64,000 nucleotides of DNA from Hyphomicrobiales bacterium (GCA_900467685.1 UBQX01000006.1:1-64000); one strand, 5' to 3'; counted from the stretch's first letter, positions 19,706 to 27,356 are shown. Numbers and translations are program-made. Notes: generated by a model not told the origin, from the sequence alone.

Positions 19706-20119
19706 TCAGACGAGAACGATTTTACCCGTCTCATCGTTGGACGCGTCAATTTCCACCTTCTTGCCGACCAGCTTGTCGATCACCTCCTGGAAATGCGCCT
19801 TGTTGTCGCCGCCCGTGACATAGCGCGAGCCGCTTTCGGTGAGATGTGCGGTCATCACGCAAGGGATCTGGAACTCGCGCGACAGGATGCCGAGATGCGA
19901 TTCCGGTGCACCGGACATGGTGATCACGCCGATGGCGCCCATGCTGAGCGCGGGGGAGAGGAACGTCGTGGTCCCGCCCTGGACGAGCAGGATGTGATCC
20001 TTCAGCTTTCCGCTCTGGATGAGCTTGATCACCGATTGCGGGTCCGGCAGATACGCGACCGTTCCCGATGGTTTCTTCTTAGTTGCGAAACTATTGTAAC
20101 CCTCTGCAATGACCGTCAT
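19706..20119 (-). CDS. Stand-alone phosphohistidine swivel (PEP-utilising mobile) domain
   Basis: 137 aa, only one domain. The stretch AIGVITMSGAPESHLGILSR followed by EFQIPCVMTAHL matches the PEP-utilising mobile domain, in which the usual pattern is TxxGGxxSHxAIVARExxIPxVV; the His (about residue 87) would be the phosphoryl carrier. Full-length PPDK or PEP synthase carries this domain in the middle; separate subunits with it are known in phenylphosphate synthase. The GGAGGAG site is 6 nt before the ATG. It is the second swivel domain in this operon, the other being inside the dikinase-like protein, so phosphate could pass from one His to another. It is 33 bp downstream of the HAD gene and 25 bp upstream of the unrecognised gene. 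Confidence 0.75.
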   Translation of the reverse strand: MTVIAEGYNSFATKKKPSGTVAYLPDPQSVIKLIQSGKLKDHILLVQGGTTTFLSPALSMGAIGVITMSGAPESHLGILSREFQIPCVMTAHLTESGSRYVTGGDNKAHFQEVIDKLVGKKVEIDASNDETGKIVLV

Positions 20120-20152
20120 GATTTACTCCTCCTCTATGACGTATGAGAGATG

Positions 20153-21178
20153 TCAGCCTGCCTGCACGGATGCTCCTCTTATCCGGGCGAGACAGGACAT
20201 GAGCGTATCGTCGTTCCGGCTTTCGGCCGGCGAACACGCATATCGTTCGGCACTTGTGTTGCCGGCGACATTCCGGGTGAGCGTTTCCGCCGCCGCCTGA
20301 CGGCGCTCGACGCGAATGGCATTGGCGCGGCTGAGCGCTTCGCTCTGCCTTGGAAGGCTGATTGTCCGATCTCCATGCGAGCCGCATCCGCAACTGCTGC
20401 CCGAATGGCAGCCGCACGACTGGTCGAAGGACCCGAAGCCGGCATGCTGGTAGCCGGTCGTGGCGGGCTCCACCTTGCAGACACTTTCGCCAAGACCCTC
20501 GGGGAAAAGATGCGCGACGATTTCCTGCGGCCAGATGGCGACGAATTCCGCACCGGCATCGAGGAGCTGCGCTTCCGTATGCATGCCCCAGGACACACCT
20601 ACAGTCCGGATGCCGCATTCTCGCGCATGCTTGACGTCTCCGATCGTATCGGTGACGAGAATGACCTGGTTCGCATTTGGCCCCGTCGGACGGTCGCTCT
20701 CGACATAGGCGGGGGCGCATTGCCGGTTGATCGAATAGGAGGCGTCAGCCAGAAACCGCCGCACGCAGGCGCGTTTGTCCGGCTCGACATCGCCACCGAA
20801 GACATGGCTGAAACAATGCTGCAGGCCCGCGTTGGTCAGAATCCGGCGAATGGTCTCCGTGGCGTTCGACGAGACGACGGCCAGCGAGCAGGTGCCGGCA
20901 ATGCTCTTGATGACATCCACCATGCCGGGAACGAAAGGCGGATTATACTCCCGCTTCAGAAGATCGAGGAAATGCGCGGAAATCTTGCGATAGCGCTCCT
21001 CGCTTCCCGCCAGCTCGCGCAGCGAGCTGAAGAGATTGTTTTCCATCAGCCGGAAATATTCCTCCTGGGTCTTGATCCCCAGATCAAACGCTTCGTTTGT
21101 CCGGGCGAAGATCCGCCAGGAGGACTCCCTGGTCTGGACCAGGGTTCCATCCAGATCGAAGAGGATTGCCTTAGGCAT
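20153..21178 (-). CDS. HAD-superfamily phosphatase with Cys/His-rich C-terminal extension
   Basis: 341 aa. The first ~225 residues are a HAD hydrolase: motif I FDLDGTLVQT (nucleophile Asp about residue 8), motif II VVSSNAT, a Lys in EPDKRACV, and motif IV LVTDTIGDVKHA. They resemble phosphoglycolate-phosphatase-like enzymes acting on small phosphoesters. An extension of about 110 residues follows, with SCGCHSGSSCGCGSHGD, which could bind metal, and then a helical, Arg/Ala-rich stretch (about residues 275-310) that could be amphipathic. The tail is not part of normal HAD proteins and may dock the enzyme to the shell or to a partner. It overlaps the hydratase-like gene by 8 bp. Confidence 0.85.
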   Translation of the reverse strand: MPKAILFDLDGTLVQTRESSWRIFARTNEAFDLGIKTQEEYFRLMENNLFSSLRELAGSEERYRKISAHFLDLLKREYNPPFVPGMVDVIKSIAGTCSLAVVSSNATETIRRILTNAGLQHCFSHVFGGDVEPDKRACVRRFLADASYSINRQCAPAYVESDRPTGPNANQVILVTDTIGDVKHARECGIRTVGVSWGMHTEAQLLDAGAEFVAIWPQEIVAHLFPEGLGESVCKVEPATTGYQHAGFGSFDQSCGCHSGSSCGCGSHGDRTISLPRQSEALSRANAIRVERRQAAAETLTRNVAGNTSAERYACSPAESRNDDTLMSCLARIRGASVQAG

Positions 21179-22193
21179 AGGGGAAATCCGTCACACCGAC
21201 GAGCCGCCGCGTTTCCTTGTTCGCGTTCAGCGCGGAAAGCTGCGGGGCCTCGAAGAAATCCATGATCTCGCCATAGCCGGTCTGGCCGTTGCATTCCCAT
21301 TCGGCCAGGACGTTGAAGGCCACCATGTTCGGCCAGCACTGCCAGGGAAATGTGTTGAGCCCCTTGCCCTTCAGCCGCCATTCCCGGTCGTTCTTGTCGA
21401 CCAGAACCAGTTCGACCAGATCGGCATAACGCTCGATCTTGCGGATTGTCTTGCCGCGGCCTTCCTTGAGGCCGAAGACCTCGCCGTTCTCGACCACATA
21501 GCCATGGGTCAGAGTGAGATCGGTACCGTTCTTCAGCGGATCGAAGCCGAAGATGACGTGGATCGCGAGATCCTTCGAGAAATGGGCGTGCAGCCAGCTC
21601 ATGTTCGGCGCGCCGCGCTCGGGGCGCGGACCCCAGCTGTGGTCCATCGTCGAGATGCAATCGATGGGGTAGGGCTTGCCGCGCACCGTCACCATGCCCT
21701 TGACATGGCCCGTCTGGTCGAAATGGCCGTTATAGGCGGTTCCCCACGCAAAATGCCCGGCCTTGTCGGCTTCGGCGAGCGCCTTGGCCTTCATGGGGTC
21801 CATCGCGGGATCCTGAATGTCGAAGGGCTCCATGATCGAGCGATAATCGACGTCGATCGTCGTGCCGTGACCGTCATCGTAACGGATTGTCCAGTCCATA
21901 TTCGGACGGGTACACTTCACCGACAGGCCATTGTCGAGCTGATAGTCGGCGAGATCCTTCGGGATCGGCAGCGAGGACTGGAGATCGACAAAGTCGGCTT
22001 CCCAGGGTGCATTCGCCATCTTGGAGTTGATGCAGATCGTCGAGCCGACAATGCCGAGATTGGGACGGAAAAGACCGTATACGCCTACATTCAGCTTCGC
22101 TTCGGCATTATAGAAGCCGAAATAGTTCGTCTCCGCCCAGTTGGGGACCTTCGGGTCCGTCTCGTGGAAATGAACGTCTTCGTCCTTGATCAT
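21171..22193 (-). CDS. Carotenoid-hydratase/AttH-like (lipocalin-fold) protein
   Basis: 340 aa. The sequence has two beta-rich halves and the motif STMDHSWGPRPERGAP (about residues 185-200), typical of the DUF7064/AttH group related to the carotenoid 1,2-hydratase CrtC. Family members often occur with terpenoid or steroid catabolism genes; whether this one hydrates a double bond or simply binds a hydrophobic ligand is unknown. No signal peptide is visible. The start at 22193 has GGGAGGAAG upstream; an upstream in-frame start would add 22 unlikely residues. It is the first gene of the leftward BMC operon, so it is expressed with the dikinase-like proteins and a shell protein. Confidence 0.75.
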   Translation of the reverse strand: MIKDEDVHFHETDPKVPNWAETNYFGFYNAEAKLNVGVYGLFRPNLGIVGSTICINSKMANAPWEADFVDLQSSLPIPKDLADYQLDNGLSVKCTRPNMDWTIRYDDGHGTTIDVDYRSIMEPFDIQDPAMDPMKAKALAEADKAGHFAWGTAYNGHFDQTGHVKGMVTVRGKPYPIDCISTMDHSWGPRPERGAPNMSWLHAHFSKDLAIHVIFGFDPLKNGTDLTLTHGYVVENGEVFGLKEGRGKTIRKIERYADLVELVLVDKNDREWRLKGKGLNTFPWQCWPNMVAFNVLAEWECNGQTGYGEIMDFFEAPQLSALNANKETRRLVGVTDFPYA

Positions 22194-22406
22194 ACGCGTC
22201 TTCCTCCCTGTCAGACCCGACTGCCGGCTTCTCCCTCCGGCATCCGTCTCTTTTTGCACAATCGCAAGGCCGCAGCATAACAGCCATGGCCTTCAGGGAT
22301 AAATATTCCAGTTTTTTTTATCCCGTGTCGATAAAGCCAAGTCCGTTTTCCTTGCCTACCTTTTGACCCGAGGCTGCGGCGTGAATGCCGCTGGGAGGAG
22401 AACAAC
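22194..22406. promoter_or_regulatory. Divergent promoter region of the BMC operons
   Basis: 213 bp between the divergent starts of the leftward (hydratase-like) and rightward (BMC-P) operons. The central part (22296-22336) is AT-rich within a GC-rich context and carries an inverted repeat. No clear -35/-10 pair or sigma-54 element could be assigned with confidence. Confidence 0.6.
22296..22324. promoter_or_regulatory. Inverted repeat, candidate operator
   Basis: GGGATAAA (22296-22303) and TTTATCCC (22317-22324) are perfect 8-bp inverted arms separated by 13 bp that include a T-run. A further partial half-site, GATAAA, follows at about 22330. The position is right for control of both BMC operons, plausibly by the PucR-type regulator encoded at 28535-30793. 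The link is inferred. Confidence 0.45.
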
Positions 22407-22712
22407 ATGAAGCTCGGGCGCGTCGTCGGCACCGCTGTTTCCACGGTCAAGGCTGAGGGGCTGCATTCCTATAAATTGCTGCTCGTCCGCGATTTCCGCG
22501 AGGATGCATCGGACATACCCGACGAACAGGCTGACTACTATGTGGCCATTGACACCGTAGGTGCCGGTATCGGCGAGGTGGTGATGGTCGCCGAGGGTAG
22601 CGCTGCCCGCCTTTTCAACTCCTCTCCATTCAATGCGCCCGTCGATGCCGCCATCGTGGCGATCATGGATACGGTCCGCATCGGAAGCACCGCGATATTC
22701 GAACGGAAATGA
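22407..22712 (+). CDS. BMC-P (EutN/CcmL-type) microcompartment vertex protein
   Basis: 101 aa. The family signature is clear: MKLGRVVGTAVSTVKAEGL at the start and DTVGAGIGEVVMVAEGSAAR in the middle, with the INAPVDAAIVAIMDTV-like end (NAPVDAAIVAIMDTV). These proteins form pentamers that close the vertices of the polyhedral shell. It is the first gene of the rightward operon, with GGGAGGAGA upstream of its ATG, and is followed 57 bp later by the BMC-H gene. As the only pentamer gene present, it should be essential for shell closure. Confidence 0.94.
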   Translation: MKLGRVVGTAVSTVKAEGLHSYKLLLVRDFREDASDIPDEQADYYVAIDTVGAGIGEVVMVAEGSAARLFNSSPFNAPVDAAIVAIMDTVRIGSTAIFERK

Positions 22713-22769
22713 CCGCGTGAGCGGGCCCGTTGGAATGGGTTCAACTGAGGCAAAGAAAAGGATTTGAAA

Positions 22770-23072
22770 ATGGCAACGATTCCCACCACTCCGGGCCAGG
22801 TCAAGGGCGCTCTCGGACTGATCGAGACCAAGGGTCTCGTCGGCGCGATCGAGGCGGCTGACGCCATGGTCAAGGCTGCCAATGTGCGCCTGATCGGACG
22901 TGAACAGATCGGCGGCGGTCTTGTGACGGTCATGGTTCGCGGCGATGTCGGTGCGGTCAAGGCCGCAACGGATGCGGGTGCCGCCGCCGCCGGCAAGATC
23001 GGCGAGATCGTCTCCGTCCACGTCATTCCGCGCCCCCATGACGACGTGGAATCCATTCTCGGCAAGGCCTGA
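22770..23072 (+). CDS. BMC-H microcompartment shell protein (rightward operon)
   Basis: 100 aa, single BMC domain with [20 protein letters not shown], then [20 protein letters not shown] and the [13 protein letters not shown] tail. It closely resembles the major hexamer of other metabolosomes, such as that of Haliangium ochraceum, from memory of that sequence. ATG 22770 was chosen because AAGGA lies 7 nt upstream; an upstream TTG would add two residues. A stem-loop lies directly downstream, before the aldehyde dehydrogenase gene, and could raise the relative amount of shell transcript. It is expected to be the main facet tile. Confidence 0.95.
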   Translation: MATIPTTPGQVKGALGLIETKGLVGAIEAADAMVKAANVRLIGREQIGGGLVTVMVRGDVGAVKAATDAGAAAAGKIGEIVSVHVIPRPHDDVESILGKA

Positions 23073-23128
23073 TCCAACTGCTTGAGGCGTGGCTTTCTCT
23101 GCGCCTTCCAAAGCTTGGTTTGTTTGCA

Positions 23129-23156
23129 TAGCGACGGCCGGCAAGGCCTGTCGCTA
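23129..23156 (+). other. Stem-loop between shell and aldehyde dehydrogenase genes
   Basis: TAGCGACGGCC pairs with GGCCTGTCGCTA with one bulged base around a GGCAA loop. There is no T-run, so read-through is expected. It may act as a processing or 3'-end stabilising element that sets shell against enzyme levels; this is inference. Confidence 0.4.
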
Positions 23157-23188
23157 AGGGCTGCATGTTGCAGATTTCAGGAGGAGCC

Positions 23189-24586
23189 ATGGGCGCGCAC
23201 CCCAATTTTGACGCCGATCTGGCGGCACTCGCCGAGGCGAGGACAAAGGCGAAGGCGGCACGGGCAGCCTTCGAGGCCTTTGAAGGAACGGAGCAGCGAA
23301 AGATCGACGAGATCGTTCGTGCGATGGCGGCAGCCGGAAGCGCTGCCGCCGAAAAGATCGCCCGCATGGTGGTCGACGAGACAGGCTTCGGTGTCTACGA
23401 GGACAAGGTCTACAAGAACCTCTACAACACCGAATTCGTCGCCAAGTCGATGCTGCCGATGCGCACGGTCGGCGTTCTGTGGGTCGACGAGGAGAACAAG
23501 ATCACCGCCGTCGGTGCGCCTGTCGGCGTGATCGCCGGCATCATTCCGGTGACGAACCCATCCTCCACCGTCTTCTTCAAATGCCTGGCTGCCGTCAAAT
23601 CCGGCAATGCAATCGTCTGCGCGCCGCATCCGCGGGCCGCCAAGAGCAGTGCGGCGGCAACCGAGGTGATGGCGGATGCCGCCCGCAAGGCCGGGGCGCC
23701 CGATGGTCTGGTGTCCTGCATGACGGAGGTCACGGTCGAAGCGACGGCGGAATTGATGCGCCATCGCGATGTGGCGCTCATCATGGCGACCGGCGGTCCG
23801 GGCATGGTGAAAGCGGCCTATTCGAGCGGCAAGCCGACGCTTGCCGTGGGAGCGGGCAATGTCCCGGTCTATATTCACCGGTCCGTCAAGGATGTCCGCG
23901 AGGCGGCGCTGATGGCGATCACCTCGAAGTCCTTCGACAATGGAACGGCCTGCGTCGCCGAACAATCCATCGTTCTGGACGAGCCGATTGCCAATGCCGG
24001 GCTCGAGGCGTTCCAGTCGCAGGGTGCGCTCTTCGTCACCGGAGAAGACAAGGCGCGCCTGTCCAAACTGCTCTTCATGGAAAACGGCGCATTGCGTCCC
24101 TCGGAAGTTGGGCTCTCGGCCAAGGTCCTGGCGCGCAAGATCGGTCTCAACCCGCCTGACAATACCCGCGTTCTCGCCGTCCAGCTCGACCGCGTCGGCA
24201 GGGACGAGCCGCTGTCGGCTGAAGTTCTCGGACCGATCCTGTCCTTCTATCGGACTGCGGACCTCGATGCCGGCTATGAGCGCTGCCGGGAAATTCTCGC
24301 CTTCGGCGGCGAGGGGCACACGCTCGGTATTCATTGCGAAGACGATACCGTGATCGCCCGCTTTGCATCGCTGCGCGCCGGACGTATCGTCATCAACACG
24401 CCTACGCTCTTCGGTGGCATGGGTTACAGTTGCGCGACGGACCCGTCCTTCATGCTGGGCACCGGCACCTGGAGCGGCTCGATCGTCTCCGACAACGTCA
24501 CCCCGCTGCATCTCATCAACATCAAGCGCATCGCTCATGAGGTTCGCCCGTGGCGCACGCTTTATGACCTGAAGCCGGGAGGATGA
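23189..24586 (+). CDS. CoA-acylating aldehyde dehydrogenase of the microcompartment
   Basis: 465 aa, of the EutE/PduP/AdhE-N group. Motifs seen are IIPVTNPSSTVFFKCLAAVK, the glycine-rich MATGGPGMVKAAYSSGKP, GAGNVPVYI, and the catalytic Cys in SFDNGTACVAEQSIVL (about residue 256). It converts an aldehyde, CoA and NAD+ to acyl-CoA and NADH, normally inside the shell to contain the aldehyde. ATG 23189 has AGGAGGAG just upstream and is preferred to an ATG eight codons earlier. I see no obvious amphipathic encapsulation peptide: the protein starts directly with the conserved helical region and ends shortly after the catalytic domain. The acyl chain length is unknown. Confidence 0.93.
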   Translation: MGAHPNFDADLAALAEARTKAKAARAAFEAFEGTEQRKIDEIVRAMAAAGSAAAEKIARMVVDETGFGVYEDKVYKNLYNTEFVAKSMLPMRTVGVLWVDEENKITAVGAPVGVIAGIIPVTNPSSTVFFKCLAAVKSGNAIVCAPHPRAAKSSAAATEVMADAARKAGAPDGLVSCMTEVTVEATAELMRHRDVALIMATGGPGMVKAAYSSGKPTLAVGAGNVPVYIHRSVKDVREAALMAITSKSFDNGTACVAEQSIVLDEPIANAGLEAFQSQGALFVTGEDKARLSKLLFMENGALRPSEVGLSAKVLARKIGLNPPDNTRVLAVQLDRVGRDEPLSAEVLGPILSFYRTADLDAGYERCREILAFGGEGHTLGIHCEDDTVIARFASLRAGRIVINTPTLFGGMGYSCATDPSFMLGTGTWSGSIVSDNVTPLHLINIKRIAHEVRPWRTLYDLKPGG

Positions 24587-25419
24587 TCGTGTTGAAGCGG
24601 ACGACGGACAACGCGAAAAGCGTGAAGGCGGCGGAAGCCTTCCTGCGCAGGGCCGCCAAGCTGCTGCGCTCACCGCGCGAGGACGCAGAAGGCGGATTGC
24701 GTTTCGGGGTGGATCTTGGCACAGCAACCGTCGTCCTGACGGCGGTGGATGAAGCCGGCAGCCCCGTCTATTGGGATTTCGCTCGCTGCAACGCTGTGCG
24801 CGATGGCGTGGTGGTCAACTTCTCCGATGCCGTCGATGCGGTTCGCAAGCTGAAGGCAGAGGCTGAAGCAGCACTCGGCATCGAAGTCGAGGCTGCGGCG
24901 ACGGCCTTCCCGCCGAATGTGCCGGAAGCCGAGGCGCGAGCCTGCCGCTTCGTCCTCGAGAATGCCGGGATCGAATGCCGGGTGCTCACGGACGAGGTCA
25001 GCGCCGCGCAAATGCTTCTGCGGCTCTCGGATGCCGTTATCGTCGATGTCGGCGGCGGCTCGACCGGGGTGGGGATTGTCCAGAACGGCAAGATCGTTCT
25101 GCTGGACGATCGGCCCGGCGGCGGACACCACCTCGATCTGATCGTCGCGGGGGCCTTGAAGGTTTCCGTGGAGGAGGCCGAGGACATCAAGCGGACAGGC
25201 CGCAAGGACCTCACGGCCATTCTCCGACCTGGGGTCGAGCGGATCGCCGCTTCCATTCAAAGCCAGGTCGGCGGACGAACGGTTTCGTCCGTGCATCTTG
25301 TCGGCGGCGCGGTTCGCGTCCCGAAAGCCGATGAAATCGTCGAACGCTTTCTCAACATCCCGACTGTGGCTTACCCCCATTCGGAACTCGTAACCCCTTT
25401 CGGAATAGCGCTGAGTTAA
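24583..25419 (+). CDS. EutJ-like actin/Hsp70-fold ATPase
   Basis: 278 aa. The phosphate-binding signature FGVDLGTATVVLTAVDEAG (about residues 43-61) and DVGGGSTGVGIVQNG (about 155-169) mark the actin/Hsp70 ATPase fold, and the length and order match EutJ of ethanolamine microcompartments, a putative chaperone. The role in this locus may be assembly or maintenance of an encapsulated enzyme. Its ATG overlaps the stop of the aldehyde dehydrogenase gene (ATGA), so it is translationally coupled. No B12 enzyme is present, so a role in reactivating one is unlikely. Confidence 0.85.
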   Translation: MIVLKRTTDNAKSVKAAEAFLRRAAKLLRSPREDAEGGLRFGVDLGTATVVLTAVDEAGSPVYWDFARCNAVRDGVVVNFSDAVDAVRKLKAEAEAALGIEVEAAATAFPPNVPEAEARACRFVLENAGIECRVLTDEVSAAQMLLRLSDAVIVDVGGGSTGVGIVQNGKIVLLDDRPGGGHHLDLIVAGALKVSVEEAEDIKRTGRKDLTAILRPGVERIAASIQSQVGGRTVSSVHLVGGAVRVPKADEIVERFLNIPTVAYPHSELVTPFGIALS

Positions 25420-25423
25420 GATC

Positions 25424-26044
25424 ATGGCTTTTCAACTTCGTACCTACGCCTTCATTGACAGCATGCAGCCGCAAGCCGCAGCCCATGTTGCCGCCACGAC
25501 ACCCGGCGATCCGGCGATTGCCGGCATGTCGCAGCTTTTCATCGAGGTCGCGCCCGGCAACGAAATCTTCCGAGTGGCGGACGTTGCGCTCAAGGCGGCC
25601 GATGTCCGGCCGGGCATGCAGATCGTCGAGCGCGAATTCGGCCTGCTGGAAATCCATTCGCGAACGCAGGAAGAAGTGCTGGCGGCGGGCGAGGCCGTAC
25701 TCGATTATCTCGGCCTGACGCAAAACGACCGCGTCAAGCCGAAGGTGGCCTCGACGCAGATCATCACCAATGTGAACCCCTATCAGGCACAGCTGATCAA
25801 CAAGTGGCGCAAGGGCAACCTTCTTCTGCCCTCGCAAAGCCTCTTCGTTCTGGAAGCAAGCCCGGCGGCCTATGTCAGCCTGGCCGCCAACGAGGCGGAG
25901 AAGGCGGCCAATATCAACATCATCGAAGTGCGCGCGGTCGGCCGTTTCGGTCGCGTCTTCATGGCTGGAACCGAATCCGAAGTCGAGACGGCCATGAAGG
26001 CCGCCGTCGCCTGCCTCGAGCAGATGGAGGGGAGGGCGGAATGA
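25424..26044 (+). CDS. BMC-T tandem-domain shell protein
   Basis: 206 aa, two fused BMC domains: the first around FIEVAPGNEIFRVADVALKA, the second around FVLEASPAAYVSLAANEAEK. The linker has STQIITNVNPYQAQLINKW, which closely recalls the T1 trimer of the Haliangium ochraceum shell (from memory). BMC-T proteins form pseudohexameric trimers. No Cys is placed for a pore iron-sulfur cluster as in PduT. It starts 4 bp after the EutJ-like gene and overlaps the next gene by 4 bp (ATGA). With two BMC-H and one BMC-P, this completes a minimal shell set. Confidence 0.93.
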   Translation: MAFQLRTYAFIDSMQPQAAAHVAATTPGDPAIAGMSQLFIEVAPGNEIFRVADVALKAADVRPGMQIVEREFGLLEIHSRTQEEVLAAGEAVLDYLGLTQNDRVKPKVASTQIITNVNPYQAQLINKWRKGNLLLPSQSLFVLEASPAAYVSLAANEAEKAANINIIEVRAVGRFGRVFMAGTESEVETAMKAAVACLEQMEGRAE

Positions 26045-27354
26045 CAGTCATCACCGCTGAAACGGTTGCGAGAGCAGACGGCGTTCTCATCATCGCAAAG
26101 GGCGATGTGGTGACCCCACTGGCGCGCGACCTTGCCAATGAACGCGGCATCCGCATCGAAATCGGGTCGGCGTCAGATATCCCGCCGGTCCCAAGACCTG
26201 CCTTCACGCCGGCCCCGATGGCCGGCCGGACAACGCCCGTCGCGCCACAAAGCCAGAGCGCGAGATCGCCCATGGCTCTCTCATTTGCCGCCCGAGTAGA
26301 AGCGCCAAGGCAGCTCGGCGCAGTCTCCGGCGCGCTGTACAGGCGCGGTGCGCCGGTGCCCGCTCATATGTGGCCGGATCCCGGCGCGTCTCAAAGGAAT
26401 TCCTCCCGAGGCGGGGTCGGCTCCGACCCACGGCCGAAAGTGGCAGTGGTGGGGGCCGGACATGTCGGTGCCACCACTGCGCTTCGGCTGGTCGAGACCT
26501 CGCTTTTCTCAAAATGCACCATGATCGACATCGTGCCCGGCCTTGCCGAAGGGTTGGCGCTCGATATGTGGCACTCCGCCGGGCTCCGTGGCTTCACCAC
26601 GCGGGTCGAGGGAAGCGACAGCCTCGATGCGCTGCGCGGGGCAGATTATATCGTCATGACCGCCGGACGGCCGCGAAAGCCCGGCATGAGCCGAACCGAT
26701 CTGACGGGCGTCAACGCCGAGATCGTCGGGGCCGTGGCGGACAAGATCAGGATCGTTGCACCGGATGCCGTGGTCGTCGTGGTCACGAACCCGCTTGAGG
26801 AAATGACAGAGCTGATGGCGCGTCGTTCCGGTTTGCCGGACAGCCGCGTCCTCGGCATGGCCGGCGTTCTCGACACGGCCCGCTTCTGCTCGCTGGTGGC
26901 CTTGACGGGTATTGCCGCCCCCGGCGCGGTCAAGGCGCTGGCGCTCGGCAGCCATGGGCCGGAAATGGTGATCCCGCTGAGTCTCGCGACAGCCAATGGC
27001 CAACCGATCGAGGGACAATTGCCGCCGCCCGAGCTGAAGGCCATCGTGGAGCGCGCGCGGGACTCCGGTGCGGAAGTCGTCAGTCTTCTCAAGACCGGCA
27101 GCGCCTATTTCTCGCCGGCGGAATCGGCGGCCTCCATGGTGCGCGCGATGGCGAGCGGCGACGATACGGTCATTGCGGCTTGCGTGAAGTCCGGCGGTGC
27201 CTTCGGAACCTTGAACACGCGTCTTGGCCTGCCGGTTCGGCTGGGCAGGCAGGGCGTGCGCGAGATCGTCAACCTGCCCATGCGTCCGGACGAGGTCAGC
27301 GCGCTGATCAGATCTTCGGAAAGCATCGCCGGACGCATAGCGGAGCTGCCCTGA
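26041..27354 (+). CDS. Malate/lactate-type dehydrogenase with EutT-like N-terminal segment
   Basis: 437 aa against about 310 for a normal malate or lactate dehydrogenase. The first ~45 residues (VITAETVARADGVLIIAKGD then VVTPLARDLANERGIRIEI) follow the pattern of the N-terminus of EutT-like proteins (ITE...LTPSARELL...). A linker of about 80 residues, rich in Pro, Ala and Ser, leads to the dehydrogenase: VAVVGAGHVGATTALRLVET (NAD-binding, about residue 134), MTAGRPRKPGMSR, VVTNPLEEM, and SHGPEMVIP where a catalytic His is expected. I infer an encapsulated NAD-recycling hydroxyacid dehydrogenase; the real substrate is unknown. ATG 26041 overlaps the BMC-T stop; the larger open frame upstream is not used. 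Confidence 0.85.
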   Translation: MTVITAETVARADGVLIIAKGDVVTPLARDLANERGIRIEIGSASDIPPVPRPAFTPAPMAGRTTPVAPQSQSARSPMALSFAARVEAPRQLGAVSGALYRRGAPVPAHMWPDPGASQRNSSRGGVGSDPRPKVAVVGAGHVGATTALRLVETSLFSKCTMIDIVPGLAEGLALDMWHSAGLRGFTTRVEGSDSLDALRGADYIVMTAGRPRKPGMSRTDLTGVNAEIVGAVADKIRIVAPDAVVVVVTNPLEEMTELMARRSGLPDSRVLGMAGVLDTARFCSLVALTGIAAPGAVKALALGSHGPEMVIPLSLATANGQPIEGQLPPPELKAIVERARDSGAEVVSLLKTGSAYFSPAESAASMVRAMASGDDTVIAACVKSGGAFGTLNTRLGLPVRLGRQGVREIVNLPMRPDEVSALIRSSESIAGRIAELP

Positions 27355-27356
27355 TC

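Noticed and set aside
20150-22280. Long plus-strand frames across the HAD and hydratase-like genes
   Set aside because: The minus-strand products carry HAD and AttH motifs and overlap by a few bases as in an operon. The plus-strand frames look like antisense shadows.
22255-22290. Sigma-54 promoter for the leftward BMC operon
   Set aside because: A GG...GC-like pattern occurs on the minus strand, but the spacing and flanking bases do not match the -24/-12 consensus.
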